Counted from the stretch's first letter, positions 52,400 to 61,949 are shown. The stretch: 64,000 nt of DNA from Lachnospiraceae bacterium (GCA_028696165.1 JAQVHQ010000012.1:1-64000); one strand, 5' to 3'. The notes: generated by a model not told the origin, from the sequence alone. Numbers and translations are program-made.

Positions 52400-53242
52400 A
52401 TGTTACAGCCGATTGTAATCAGAGGGGGAGGAGATTTGGCTTCGGGGATAATCGTTCGTCTGAATAGAGCCGGGTATGCTACGATTGTGTTAGAGTCGAA
52501 GCAGCCGACTACGATACGCAGAAAGGTGGCTTTTAGCGAAGCTGTTTTTGAAAAGGTAGCTTCTGTTGAAGGAATGACGGGGATTTTGGTTCGTTCGCTG
52601 GAGGAAGCTTTGGATAAAGTGGTGAGTGGTAAACCGGTGATTTTAGTGGATGAGAATTGTGAGTGTCTGGAGCATTATCACCCGGACATTTTGATTGATG
52701 CAATTATCGCAAAGAAGAATCTGGGAACAAATCTTACTATGGCTAGTCTTACGATTGCCCTTGGGCCTGGATTTGCTGCCGGAGTGGATGTGGATTATGT
52801 GGTTGAGACTCAGAGGGGGCATGATCTGGGAAGAATTATTGAAGAAGGCTATGCGGCTAAGAATACCGGGGTACCGGGCATAATTGGTGGGTATGGTATC
52901 GAGAGAGTAATTCATGCCCCGGTGGCTGGTCTCTTTAAGAGCTGTGCTAAGATCGGTGATTATGTGACAGAAGGTCAGATTATCGGGACTATCACAGATG
53001 AAAAAAGCGGGAAAGAGACGGATGTGCCGGCTTCGATTAGTGGTATCTTGCGTGGAATTATTAGAGATGATATGTTCCTGTTTAAGGGACTTAAGATGGC
53101 GGATATTGATCCACGCAAAGAAGAACAGAAGAACTGCTTTACCATATCGGATAAAGCTCGATGCCTCGCAGGAAGTGTCTTAGAATTAGTAGTAGCCTAT
53201 GAACATAGACATGAACAAAAGAAAAAACAAATGTCGAAATAG
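52400..53242 (+). CDS. yqeB: YqeB, selenium-dependent molybdenum-hydroxylase cofactor protein
   Basis: A 280-residue protein of the EF2563/YqeB family found with selenium-dependent molybdenum hydroxylases. The N-terminus is a Rossmann-like stretch (VIRGGGDLASGIIVRLNRAGY), and the middle has TIALGPGFAAGVDVDYVVETQRGHDLG. The C-terminal part has a lipoyl-like fold (HAPVAGLFKSCAKIGDYVTE). It is believed to help make or insert the labile selenium centre of the Mo site in xanthine dehydrogenase. ATG 52400 follows AGGAGAAAGGGG. Confidence 0.88.
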   Translation: MLQPIVIRGGGDLASGIIVRLNRAGYATIVLESKQPTTIRRKVAFSEAVFEKVASVEGMTGILVRSLEEALDKVVSGKPVILVDENCECLEHYHPDILIDAIIAKKNLGTNLTMASLTIALGPGFAAGVDVDYVVETQRGHDLGRIIEEGYAAKNTGVPGIIGGYGIERVIHAPVAGLFKSCAKIGDYVTEGQIIGTITDEKSGKETDVPASISGILRGIIRDDMFLFKGLKMADIDPRKEEQKNCFTISDKARCLAGSVLELVVAYEHRHEQKKKQMSK

Positions 53243-53298
53243 CTGCAATGGATGTAGTTGATGTATTTGCCAAATAAAATAAGTCAAATGTTTAAAAG

Positions 53299-53340
53299 CA
53301 AAACAGGAGTACCTTAAAAAATAAGATACTCCTGTTTTTA
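53299..53340. terminator. Bidirectional terminator between convergent genes
   Basis: AAAACAGGAGTA pairs with TACTCCTGTTTT, with A and T tracts on both sides. It separates yqeB and the minus-strand permease gene. Confidence 0.92.
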
Positions 53341-53374
53341 CGTTCATCATGGAATAATCGGTGATAAGCATAAT

Positions 53375-54736
53375 CTAGATAATCAGTGTAAATATTCTAA
53401 AAGCAAATAATAAAGCTACCACATACATAACTGGATGAATATCTTTCGCTTTACCCGTACAAAGTTTAAGGATAACCCATGATAACATACCGAACATAAT
53501 ACCATTTGCGATAGAATAGGTAAGTGGCATAATCATAAATGCCAGATATCCGCCGATAGCGTCTGCCATGTCACCATCAAAATGCATTTTTACGATGGAG
53601 GATGCCATCTGGAAACCTACATAAATAAGTGCAGCAGCTGTTGCAAAAGACGGGATTGCAAGGAAAATAGGAGAGAAGAACAGCGCTACGATAAACAACG
53701 CTCCGGTAGTAAGTGCAGTAAGCCCGGTACGTCCGCCTTCTGCAACACCTGAGGATGATTCTACGAAACTTGTGATAGTAGAAGTTCCCAGACAGGCACC
53801 TGCGCATGTTCCGATAGCATCGGCCATAAGTACGCGTCCAACTCGTGGCAATTTTCCGTCTTTATCCAGTAAATCTGCTTTATCTGCGATACCGATTACA
53901 GTTCCAATGGTATCAAACATGTCAACAAATAAGAATGAAAATACGATAATAATAAATTCAGAAATATGTCCGCCTATCCAGCTAAAATCAAAAGCGAAGA
54001 AGGTGGATGATATAGAAGGCGGGATAAAGCTGCTGGCAGAAAATGATGGAATCATGGAATATACACCAGCTTCCACATCAACGACATACCAACCGGTAAG
54101 TTCAGCGACAATACCAAGAATCCAGGTCAACAGGATTCCCCATAATATGGCACCTTTGATTTTATAGTGATTCATAATTGCAATTGCAAGAACTCCCACA
54201 ATACACAGGACAACAGCCGGAGAAGAAAAACTTCCAAGGCCAACCAGGGTAGAGTCATCATTAATTGTGATTCCTGCGCCTTGAAGTCCTAAAAAGGCGA
54301 TAAAAAGACCAATACCTGCAGTGATACCATATTTTAAATTCATTGGGATAGAATTGACAATTGTCTCTCTGAATTTAAAAATAGATAAGATAATGAAGAT
54401 GATACCTTCCACCAGGACAGCAGCTAAGGCGATTTTCCAAGGGTTTTCAATTCCATTCAAATCACTGAGACATACGGTAAATGCAAAATAAGCATTCAGC
54501 CCCATACCAGCTGACAGTGCGATAGGATAATTAGCCCAGAATGCCATGATAAAGGTTGCTATGGCTGATGCCAGTGCAGTTGCAGTGAAGACCGCGCCAT
54601 TATCCATACCCGAGGCGCTTAAGAGCGTGGGATTAACTGCAAGGATGTAAGCCATGGTAAGGAATGTGGTAATACCGGCCATAACTTCAGTCTTCACAGT
54701 TGTGTTGTGTTCCTGGAGCTTAAATAATTTCTCCAT
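53375..54736 (-). CDS. Guanine/hypoxanthine permease (AzgA-type NCS2)
   Basis: A 453-residue membrane permease. The N-terminal motif VMAGITTFLTMAYILAVNP and AGMGLNAYFAFTVC are diagnostic of the AzgA-like branch that moves adenine, guanine and hypoxanthine. Further motifs are FLFVDMFDTIGTVIGIADKA and TSTITSFVESSSGVAEGGRTG. ATG 54736 follows AGGAGG. It is transcribed opposite to yqeC from a shared 321-bp region. It would feed other purines into the same catabolic cluster. Confidence 0.92.
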   Translation of the reverse strand: MEKLFKLQEHNTTVKTEVMAGITTFLTMAYILAVNPTLLSASGMDNGAVFTATALASAIATFIMAFWANYPIALSAGMGLNAYFAFTVCLSDLNGIENPWKIALAAVLVEGIIFIILSIFKFRETIVNSIPMNLKYGITAGIGLFIAFLGLQGAGITINDDSTLVGLGSFSSPAVVLCIVGVLAIAIMNHYKIKGAILWGILLTWILGIVAELTGWYVVDVEAGVYSMIPSFSASSFIPPSISSTFFAFDFSWIGGHISEFIIIVFSFLFVDMFDTIGTVIGIADKADLLDKDGKLPRVGRVLMADAIGTCAGACLGTSTITSFVESSSGVAEGGRTGLTALTTGALFIVALFFSPIFLAIPSFATAAALIYVGFQMASSIVKMHFDGDMADAIGGYLAFMIMPLTYSIANGIMFGMLSWVILKLCTGKAKDIHPVMYVVALLFAFRIFTLII

Positions 54737-54821
54737 TTGAATTCCTCCTTTTTTTATGAAAAATTTATAAATATATTATAATATTTTTATAATTGAATGT
54801 CAATTTGAGCAATATCTAAAC

Positions 54822-54833
54822 TTTCGTGCGAAA
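54822..54833. promoter_or_regulatory. Palindrome TTTCGTGCGAAA in divergent purine promoter region
   Basis: A perfect 12-bp palindrome 86 nt upstream of the AzgA-type permease start. It could bind a purine-responsive repressor. I did not find the same site upstream of other genes in the cluster. The rest of 54737-55057 is AT-rich with no purine-riboswitch signature. Confidence 0.35.
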
Positions 54834-55057
54834 ATTAGGTAAATATGTATGGAATTGTAATATGCCTATACAGTGGATATGGAAAAAAGGTTTTGTATCC
54901 AATTATTCTGAGCGAACAGTAACATAAAAATAAAAAGTTATATTGGATTTTCTTTTCAAAAAATAGTAATAGATGATAAAATAGAAACAGACAGGCAATC
55001 CTATATAAAAGTTTATGCAGCGAATAAAAAGATATGACAAGATGACAGGTGCAGAGA

Positions 55058-55729
55058 ATGAATGAATATCATAAAAAAAATTTCAACAAAGCGTTTTCTG
55101 ATAACAGGAAAACAGTGTTTGCAGTAATTGGTGCGGGCGGAAAGACCAGTTATTGTTTTGCTATGGCAAGTCTGTATGCCCGGACAGGGAAAAAAGTGCT
55201 TATTACCACAAGTACGCATATGTATGACACAAAAGATACAGTACATGTGGCAAGCGAGGTAAAAGAAGCGTTCTTAAGCAGGAACATCGTACATGCAGGA
55301 GTACCTGTGCAGGATAATAAAATCATGGGGTTTTCTCAAGAAGAATATCTACAGGTGTGTGATTCTGCAGATGTGATTTTTGTGGAGGCAGATGGCTCGA
55401 AGGGAAAGCCCTTTAAAGCTCCTTCAGAATACGAGCCGGTGATACCTGAGAATGTGACCAGGATTGTATTAGTTATGGGACTTTGGGCAATTGGAAAGCC
55501 AATTAAAGAAATTGGTCATAGAATTGCGTTAATTTGTACGATTTTGAAAAAAGATTCTGCCGAAATCTTGACGATTGAGGATTTCGCCTTTATGATAAAG
55601 AGAGCATATTTGATTCCGCTTCGAGAGAACCATCCGGGTATTCCCATAGAAGTTTTATTAAACCATGGCAATACACCAGAACAAGTGCAGTTTGCGAGAA
55701 GTGTGAGTCGCATAATATATGGCAAATAA
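55058..55729 (+). CDS. yqeC: YqeC, selenium cofactor biosynthesis protein
   Basis: A 223-residue YqeC-family protein with an N-terminal nucleotide-binding loop (FAVIGAGGKTSYCFAMASLYA) and the strand ITTSTHMYD. The later motif FVEADGSKGKPFKAPSEYEPVIP is characteristic. Like YqeB, it is linked by gene context to selenium-dependent molybdenum hydroxylases. The start is uncertain (ATG 55058, or GTG 55049). It lies 20 nt before a xanthine permease gene. Confidence 0.88.
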   Translation: MNEYHKKNFNKAFSDNRKTVFAVIGAGGKTSYCFAMASLYARTGKKVLITTSTHMYDTKDTVHVASEVKEAFLSRNIVHAGVPVQDNKIMGFSQEEYLQVCDSADVIFVEADGSKGKPFKAPSEYEPVIPENVTRIVLVMGLWAIGKPIKEIGHRIALICTILKKDSAEILTIEDFAFMIKRAYLIPLRENHPGIPIEVLLNHGNTPEQVQFARSVSRIIYGK

Positions 55730-55749
55730 AATGAGGGCGAGGGAAATTT

Positions 55750-57168
55750 ATGGAAAAACAAAAAGGCTATGTAACCCCCTATGAACTGGAAGGAAAACTT
55801 CCTTTAGGACAGGCAATACTTTATGGATTGCAGCATGTACTTGCTATGTTTGCAGGAAATCTTACCCCAATCTTAATTATCACGGGTGCCTGTGGTATCG
55901 CTTCAGGAGACCCGCTTCAGGTCAGCATTTTACAGAATGCTATGTTGATTGCAGGTATTGTAACATTGATTCAGTTGTTTACTATCGGACCGGTAGGTGC
56001 GAGACTTCCAATCGTTATGGGAACCAGCTCTGGATTTATCGGAGTCTGCAGTGGTGTAGCTGCTTCCATGGGCGGCGGAGTTGTAGCTTATGGCGCAATT
56101 ATGGGCGCCAGTTTACTGGGTGGTTTGTTTGAAGGTGTTTTGGGATTTTGTCTGAAACCTTTACGCAAATTCTTCCCATCAGTAGTTACCGGTACGGTTG
56201 TTATGGCAATTGGATTATCATTGATTTCTGTAGGTATTAATTCTTTTGGAGGCGGAAGTGGTGCCAGTGACTTTGGCTCGATTCCAAATCTATTAGTTGG
56301 ATGCGTGGTATTGATCACCATCGTAGTTTTAAAACATTTTACAAAAGGCCCTACAAGTGCCGCTTCTATATTAATCGGTATTATCGTGGGTTATATTGTA
56401 TGTGCAATTATGGGAGCGGTGCTTCCAACTACATATCAGTTTACAGATCCGGAAACCAATGAAACAGTAACAAAAACCTGTTCCTGGGTGTTACAGTGGG
56501 GTAAAGTTGCAGATGCCAGCTGGTTTGCAATTCCTGCAATTATGCCGGTAAAACTAATCTTTGATGCAAAAGCTATTATTCCGATTATGATTATGTTTAT
56601 TGTAACTGCCGTAGAGACCGTTGGGGATATCTCAGGTATTACCGAGGGTGGACTTGGCAGAGAAGCAACCGATAAAGAATTATCTGGTGGAGTGGTATGT
56701 GATGGATTTGGTTCTTCTTTAGCTTCCATATTCGGTGTACTTCCGAATACTTCCTTTAGCCAGAATGTAGGTTTGGTTGGAATGACAAAAGTAGTCAATT
56801 TATTTGCAATATCTCTCGGTGGAGTTTTCCTGATCCTTTGCGGACTGCTTCCAAAACTTGCAGCACTGGTTTCTATCATGCCTCAAAGTGTACTTGGAGG
56901 TGCTGCTGTTATGATGTTTGCTTCTATCGTAGTCAGCGGAATCCAGCTGGTTACAAAAGATGGGGTAAATAATAAGACAGTTACAATCGTCTCAGTTGCA
57001 TTAGGATTGGGTTATGGAATTGGAGCTAATTCAGCGATTTTATCGAATCTTCCTTCGTGGGTTGGATATGTATTCGGTGGCTCAGGAATTGTTCCTGCAG
57101 CAATTGTTGCGATTATATTAAATATTGCAATTCCTGCGGAATCAAAAGTTGAGAAGAACGGCAAGTAA
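55750..57168 (+). CDS. NCS2 xanthine/urate permease
   Basis: A 472-residue permease with about 14 TM segments. It has GQAILYGLQHVLAMFAGNLT, LPIVMGTSSGFIGV, VETVGDISGITEGGLGREAT and the NAT-like NTSFSQNVGLVGMTKV. Nucleobase:cation symporters with these features carry xanthine, urate or uracil. Its position between yqeC and the ygfJ-like gene makes xanthine or urate most likely. ATG 55750 follows AGGGCGAGGG. Confidence 0.9.
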   Translation: MEKQKGYVTPYELEGKLPLGQAILYGLQHVLAMFAGNLTPILIITGACGIASGDPLQVSILQNAMLIAGIVTLIQLFTIGPVGARLPIVMGTSSGFIGVCSGVAASMGGGVVAYGAIMGASLLGGLFEGVLGFCLKPLRKFFPSVVTGTVVMAIGLSLISVGINSFGGGSGASDFGSIPNLLVGCVVLITIVVLKHFTKGPTSAASILIGIIVGYIVCAIMGAVLPTTYQFTDPETNETVTKTCSWVLQWGKVADASWFAIPAIMPVKLIFDAKAIIPIMIMFIVTAVETVGDISGITEGGLGREATDKELSGGVVCDGFGSSLASIFGVLPNTSFSQNVGLVGMTKVVNLFAISLGGVFLILCGLLPKLAALVSIMPQSVLGGAAVMMFASIVVSGIQLVTKDGVNNKTVTIVSVALGLGYGIGANSAILSNLPSWVGYVFGGSGIVPAAIVAIILNIAIPAESKVEKNGK

Positions 57169-57264
57169 GATAAATTGCTAAACACATAAGGCTATAAGTA
57201 AAACAAGTATATAGTTGAATAATCATATAAGCAAAATTGGTATACAAAGAAGGGACTTATATAG

Positions 57265-57861
57265 ATGATTCAGACAGTAATTTTGGCAGCAGGTTTTTCC
57301 ACTAGATTCGGAAACAATAAACTGCTCATGGAGTTTCATGATGAACCGCTATACATGCATATGGTAAGAGAAGTGCTTACGCTTAAGGAACATCGATCTG
57401 ACATGGATGGAATTGTTGTGGTGACACAATATCCAGAAATAGAAGATGGATTGAAAGAATTTCCATTGCTGACAGCACATAATTACAATAGCAGGGAGGG
57501 AATTTCCTCATCGCTGAAGACAGGAGTAAAAAAATTGCAATTACAGCAGTTTGGGATAGAACCCAAAGATTTTCTTCTCTGCTGTGTGGCTGATCAACCA
57601 TACCTGCGATGGCAGACTATGGATGAGATGTTAAAGCAATATCTGTGTTCACAAAAGAGCATAGGGCGAATGGTATACAAAAGTCAGTATGGAAATCCGG
57701 TGGTATTTAGTGGAAAGTATATACAGGAGATCATGAATCTTAGTGGTGATGTCGGTGGAAAACAGATTATAAAAAGATATCCCCAAGAAGTATATAATTA
57801 CCAGATAACAGATCCTCTGGAGTTGAAAGATTTTGATACACCACAGGATATTATATCCTGA
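57265..57861 (+). CDS. ygfJ: Molybdenum cofactor nucleotidyltransferase (YgfJ/MocA-like)
   Basis: A 198-residue NTP-transferase-fold enzyme with VILAAGFSTRFGNNKLLMEF (nucleotide loop), LLCCVADQPYLRW (metal Asp) and GNPVVFSGKYIQEIMNL. Such proteins attach CMP or GMP to molybdopterin, as needed by xanthine-dehydrogenase-family enzymes. It is the last enzyme gene of the purine/selenium cluster. The next 220 bases have a terminator-like hairpin and no gene. Confidence 0.85.
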   Translation: MIQTVILAAGFSTRFGNNKLLMEFHDEPLYMHMVREVLTLKEHRSDMDGIVVVTQYPEIEDGLKEFPLLTAHNYNSREGISSSLKTGVKKLQLQQFGIEPKDFLLCCVADQPYLRWQTMDEMLKQYLCSQKSIGRMVYKSQYGNPVVFSGKYIQEIMNLSGDVGGKQIIKRYPQEVYNYQITDPLELKDFDTPQDIIS

Positions 57862-57942
57862 CAAAACAATAGAATAAAGGTAACCAGACTTTAAAGGTAC
57901 GCCCTGCGAAGAACGGTGAATTTTTAGAAGAATAGTACATAT

Positions 57943-57998
57943 GGACTCTATTTCTGAAATTTACGCTGTATTTGCAGATAATATTCAGAAATGGAGTC
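57943..57998 (+). terminator. Terminator-like hairpin at end of purine cluster
   Basis: GACTCTATTTCTGAA pairs with TTCAGAAATGGAGTC, then TTTTGTTTT. Confidence 0.75.
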
Positions 57999-58083
57999 TT
58001 TTGTTTTATGCAAGAGTAAGTTTTATCTGCCGCTTGGTGTTAGGATATTAAAACAGAAATTGATGAGAGAAAGGAGAAAATTC

Positions 58084-58338
58084 ATGGAGACTAGATTAGC
58101 AGTTATTTCCATCATAGTGGAAGAACAGGAGCAGGCATCGAAAATTAATGAACTGCTTCATGACAACGCTCAATATATCGTGGGACGCCTTGGTGTGCCC
58201 TATCGTCCAAAGAATGTATCCGTTATCAGTGTAGTTTTAGATGCCCCTCAGAATGCGATAAGTGCGCTGTCTGGCAAACTGGGTATGCTGTCAGGAGTGA
58301 GCAGTAAGACAGTATATTCCAAAATCGGGCAAGGATAG
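58084..58338 (+). CDS. TM1266-type iron-only hydrogenase system regulator
   Basis: An 84-residue ACT-like protein (RLAVISIIVEEQEQASKINE, VGRLGVPYRPKNVSVISVVL, LSGKLGMLSGVSSKTVYSK) matching the TM1266 family encoded beside hyd maturation genes. It is a putative ligand-binding regulator of [FeFe]-hydrogenase genes. ATG 58084 follows AAAGGAG. It precedes hydG. Confidence 0.85.
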   Translation: METRLAVISIIVEEQEQASKINELLHDNAQYIVGRLGVPYRPKNVSVISVVLDAPQNAISALSGKLGMLSGVSSKTVYSKIGQG

Positions 58339-58371
58339 AAAATCATAAAAAGCAGAGAAAATAATAGCAAT

Positions 58372-58433
58372 AGCGGCGATGCCAATAATTAGTGGTGATG
58401 CCAATAATCAGTGGCGATGCCAATAATCAGTGG
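58372..58433. repeat. Tandem 19-bp repeat, 3.3 copies
   Basis: Units AGCGGCGATGCCAATAATT, AGTGGTGATGCCAATAATC and AGTGGCGATGCCAATAATC plus a partial AGTGG, between the TM1266-like gene and hydG. Confidence 0.85.
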
Positions 58434-58522
58434 AAATTACAGCCACGCTTCAATAAAGTAGTCAGCAATAAAATAAAAACATACAAAGGTATTGGTATGA
58501 AGTACCAGGAAAGGAAGTAAAA

Positions 58523-59941
58523 ATGTACGACGTAAAATCAAAAAAAGCAGAAGAGTTTATCGATGATCAGGAGATCTTAGAGACAATTCAATATGCACAG
58601 GAGAACAAAAGCAACCGGGAGTTAATCGAATCCTTAATCGAGAGAGCAAGAGACTGCAAAGGTCTGTCTCATAGAGAGGCAGCGCTGCTGTTGGAATGCG
58701 ACCAGCCAGATTTAATTGACAAGATGTATCATGTAGCCAAAGAAATCAAACAGAAATTCTACGGCAATCGTATCGTAATGTTTGCACCATTATATTTGTC
58801 AAATTACTGCATCAATGGTTGTGTATACTGTCCATATCATGCAAAGAACAAACACATCCCGAGAAAGAAACTGACTCAGGAAGAAATCAAAGCAGAAACC
58901 ATCGCACTGCAGGATATGGGACACAAGCGTCTTGCCTTAGAGACTGGTGAAGATCCTAAGATGAATCCAATCGAATACGTAATAGAGAGCATTGAGACTA
59001 TCTACGGAATCAAACATAAAAATGGAGCCATCCGCCGTGTAAATGTAAATATCGCTGCAACCACAGTAGAAAATTACCGAAGATTAAAAGAAGCCGGAAT
59101 TGGAACATATATCTTATTCCAGGAAACTTACAACAAGAAAAATTATGAAGAACTGCATCCAACCGGACCAAAACACGACTATGCATATCATACAGAAGCT
59201 ATGGATCGTGCTATGGAAGGTGGAATCGATGATGTAGGAATCGGGGTATTATTCGGTTTAAATACTTATCGTTACGATTTTGTCGGAATCCTTATGCATG
59301 CAGAACACTTAGAAGCAGCCTGTGGAGTAGGACCTCATACAATCAGTGTTCCACGTATCTGTCCTGCGGACGATATCGATACCGCTGATTTCAGCAATGC
59401 CATATCAGATGAGATTTTCCAGAAAATCGTGGCAGTAATCAGAATTGCAGTGCCATATACCGGAATGATTATCTCCACAAGAGAGTCCGTAGCATCACGA
59501 AAGAAAGTCTTAGAGTTAGGTATATCCCAGATAAGCGGCGGATCTAGAACCAGCGTAGGCGGATATGTAAATAAAGAAGAACGTGACGACAGTTCTGCGC
59601 AGTTTGATGTAAGCGACACCAGAACCTTAGACGAAGTAGTACAGTGGCTCTTAGAATTAGGATTTATCCCAAGTTTCTGTACCGCATGTTATCGTGAAGG
59701 CCGTACAGGAGACCGCTTCATGAAATTAGTAAAATCCGGACAGATAGCCAACTGTTGTCAGCCAAACGCTCTGATGACCTTAAAAGAATATCTGATGGAT
59801 TATGCAAGTCCAAAGACAAAAGAATTAGGCGAGAAATTAATCATGGAAGAATTAGAGAGAGTAACCAATCCAAAAGTAAAAGAAATAGCAAGACAGCACT
59901 TACAGGATATCGAAAATGGACAGAGAGATTTTAGATTCTAA
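58523..59941 (+). CDS. hydG: [FeFe]-hydrogenase maturase HydG (radical SAM)
   Basis: A 472-residue radical-SAM enzyme that cleaves tyrosine to make the CO and CN ligands of the H-cluster. The radical-SAM Cys triad is CINGCVYC (Cys 96, 100, 103). The C-terminal auxiliary cluster site is FCTACYREGRTGDRF with ANCCQPNALMTL. The length is typical. It is followed by hydF after 66 nt; hydE and the hydrogenase itself are not in the window. Codon choice shifts to A/C-ending toward the 3' end. Confidence 0.96.
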   Translation: MYDVKSKKAEEFIDDQEILETIQYAQENKSNRELIESLIERARDCKGLSHREAALLLECDQPDLIDKMYHVAKEIKQKFYGNRIVMFAPLYLSNYCINGCVYCPYHAKNKHIPRKKLTQEEIKAETIALQDMGHKRLALETGEDPKMNPIEYVIESIETIYGIKHKNGAIRRVNVNIAATTVENYRRLKEAGIGTYILFQETYNKKNYEELHPTGPKHDYAYHTEAMDRAMEGGIDDVGIGVLFGLNTYRYDFVGILMHAEHLEAACGVGPHTISVPRICPADDIDTADFSNAISDEIFQKIVAVIRIAVPYTGMIISTRESVASRKKVLELGISQISGGSRTSVGGYVNKEERDDSSAQFDVSDTRTLDEVVQWLLELGFIPSFCTACYREGRTGDRFMKLVKSGQIANCCQPNALMTLKEYLMDYASPKTKELGEKLIMEELERVTNPKVKEIARQHLQDIENGQRDFRF

Positions 59942-60007
59942 ACCGATAGAAAATGTGCATTATCATGACAATGAGCAAAATGATTACAGATAGTGGAGGA
60001 AAAACAT

Positions 60008-61198
60008 ATGAGCCTGACAGATACCCCAAGATCCAATCGATTACACATAGGAATATACGGAAAACGAAACAGTGGAAAATCATCATTGATTAATGCTCTG
60101 ACCAATCAGAATGCAGCAATTGTATCCGACGTGGCAGGAACCACAGCAGACCCCGTATATAAAACCATGGAAATCCATGGAATCGGTCCCTGCGTATTTA
60201 TCGACACCGCCGGATTCGACGATGAAGGCACCTTAGGTACCATGCGTGTAGAAAAGACAAAAGCAGCCCTGGAAAAGACAGATATAGCACTATTAGTCTG
60301 TTCTGACGACCAAAATGAAGAAGAATTAAGCTGGGCAAAAGACTTTGCTAAAAAGAAAATTCCATACCTGTTGGTACTAAACAAAATCGATGAACACACA
60401 GACAAGGAAAATCTTGCAGCCACCCTGGAAAAGCAATTCAAGAAAAAACCACTTCAGGTAAGCGCACTGCAAAAGACCGGAATCGAAGAACTGCGTCAGG
60501 CTCTAATCCGCTCCATCCCGGAAGACTATGAACAGGAAAGCATCGTAGGAAATCTTGCAGAAACAGGAGATTTGGTATTACTGGTTATGCCACAGGATAT
60601 CCAGGCCCCAAAAGGAAGACTCATACTGCCACAGGTACAAATCATGAGAGACCTCTTAGACAAGAAATGCCTCATCATGAGCTGCACCACAGACAAACTG
60701 GACGAAACCCTAAAAGCCCTGGCCTATCCGCCCAAACTAATCATCACCGACTCCCAGGTATTCTCCACAGTATACGAAAAGAAACCAAAAGAAAGTAACT
60801 TAACATCATTCTCCGTCCTATTCGCACGCTACAAAGGAGATATTCAAAGCTACGTAGAAGGTGCAAGAGCCATAGAAAACCTGACAGAAGACTCCCACGT
60901 CCTCATAGCCGAGGCCTGTACCCACGCTCCGCTAACCGAAGACATAGGACGTGAAAAAATCCCCAGATTCCTAAGAAAAAGAATCGGAGAAAACCTGAAA
61001 ATAGACATAGTAGCCGGAAACGACTATCCCAAAGACTTAACAGGCTACGACCTAATCATCCACTGCGGCGCCTGCATGTTCAACCGCAAATACGTCCTAA
61101 GCCGCCAGGAACAGGCCCGCGAAGCCAACGTCCCAATGACAAACTACGGCATAGTAATAGCTTACTTAAACAACATTCTGGACAAAATAAAATATTAA
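60008..61198 (+). CDS. hydF: [FeFe]-hydrogenase maturation GTPase HydF
   Basis: A 396-residue GTPase scaffold on which the 2Fe precursor of the H-cluster is assembled. G motifs are GKRNSGKSSLINAL, AGTTADPV, DTAGFDDEG and LNKID. The C-terminal [4Fe-4S] ligands are seen in EACTHAPL and HCGACMFNRK. ATG 60008 follows GGAGG. The last third is extremely A/C-rich on the coding strand, continuing across the intergenic region into the minus-strand luxS gene. Confidence 0.95.
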   Translation: MSLTDTPRSNRLHIGIYGKRNSGKSSLINALTNQNAAIVSDVAGTTADPVYKTMEIHGIGPCVFIDTAGFDDEGTLGTMRVEKTKAALEKTDIALLVCSDDQNEEELSWAKDFAKKKIPYLLVLNKIDEHTDKENLAATLEKQFKKKPLQVSALQKTGIEELRQALIRSIPEDYEQESIVGNLAETGDLVLLVMPQDIQAPKGRLILPQVQIMRDLLDKKCLIMSCTTDKLDETLKALAYPPKLIITDSQVFSTVYEKKPKESNLTSFSVLFARYKGDIQSYVEGARAIENLTEDSHVLIAEACTHAPLTEDIGREKIPRFLRKRIGENLKIDIVAGNDYPKDLTGYDLIIHCGACMFNRKYVLSRQEQAREANVPMTNYGIVIAYLNNILDKIKY

Positions 61199-61413
61199 TA
61201 GAAAAAGTAAAAAAACCTTATTTTCTATCTATCAAAAAAATAATAAAGCTTATATTGGAAAAATATCGACAAGTAATTCAATCCATTTAAGTTTCAATGT
61301 TTTGCTGTAAAGATTATATCAATTATAGAATTATTATGTCAGCATAGCTGACGAGTCATTACCAGCAAGTATACCAAGACGTACTTGAACATCAACAACC
61401 GCCGCCAACACCC

Positions 61414-61455
61414 AGAAACCAACTGCCTTGCATCTCACCGCAAGGCAGTTGGTTT
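61414..61455 (-). terminator. luxS/hydF intergenic hairpin, possible relative of the giant hairpins
   Basis: On the minus strand, GAAACCAACTGCCTTGC pairs perfectly with GCAAGGCAGTTGGTTTC around a 10-nt loop, starting 14 nt after the luxS stop. The next bases, CTGGGTGTTGGCGG, repeat those after giant hairpin 2. The 75-nt core is absent and there is no T run in this direction. Confidence 0.7.
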
Positions 61456-61469
61456 CGTCCTATTCCCAC

Positions 61470-61949
61470 CTACTCCGGATAAACCAACCGCTCCTCACCA
61501 ATCCCATACAAAACATCCTCCAGATACCTCTTAGCCAAAAACTTAGCCATCCCCAGATTCATATCCAGATAATTCCCACAATCTCTGGCTGAAGCCCCCG
61601 GAATCTCCCCATCAAAATCCCTGATAAATTCAAAAGTCTCCACAATCAAAGGCACAATATCCTTAGATTCATAATCCCCATGCATCAACAGGTAATTCCC
61701 GGTCCGGCATCCCATAGGACCCCAATAGATAATCTTATCCCCAAACTCCTTATGATTTCTCAAAAAAGTAGCAGCCAAATGCTCAATAGCATGCAGCTCC
61801 GCAGTATTCATAACAGGCTCCTCATTAGGAGAAGTCATACGAAGGTCAAAAGTAGTAATCACTTCATCCCCCAGATAATCCTTCCGGGATACATAAATAC
61901 CCGGCTGTAACTTTATATGATCGATAGTAAAACTTGCAATTTTATCCAT
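61470..61949 (-). CDS. luxS: S-ribosylhomocysteine lyase LuxS
   Basis: A 159-residue metalloenzyme that cleaves S-ribosylhomocysteine to homocysteine and the AI-2 precursor DPD. The metal motif HAIEH (His 53, His 57 with Glu 56) and the catalytic Cys in GPMGCRTGNYLL (Cys 81) are present, as is the N-terminal SFTIDHIKLQPGIYVSR. ATG 61949 follows GGAGG. The 3' end is G/T-rich on the coding strand. Confidence 0.96.
   Translation of the reverse strand: MDKIASFTIDHIKLQPGIYVSRKDYLGDEVITTFDLRMTSPNEEPVMNTAELHAIEHLAATFLRNHKEFGDKIIYWGPMGCRTGNYLLMHGDYESKDIVPLIVETFEFIRDFDGEIPGASARDCGNYLDMNLGMAKFLAKRYLEDVLYGIGEERLVYPE

Noticed and set aside
54737..55057. Purine riboswitch upstream of the guanine/hypoxanthine permease
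   Set aside because: No match to the conserved purine aptamer loops (TCTACC, CCGTAAA-like) on either strand.
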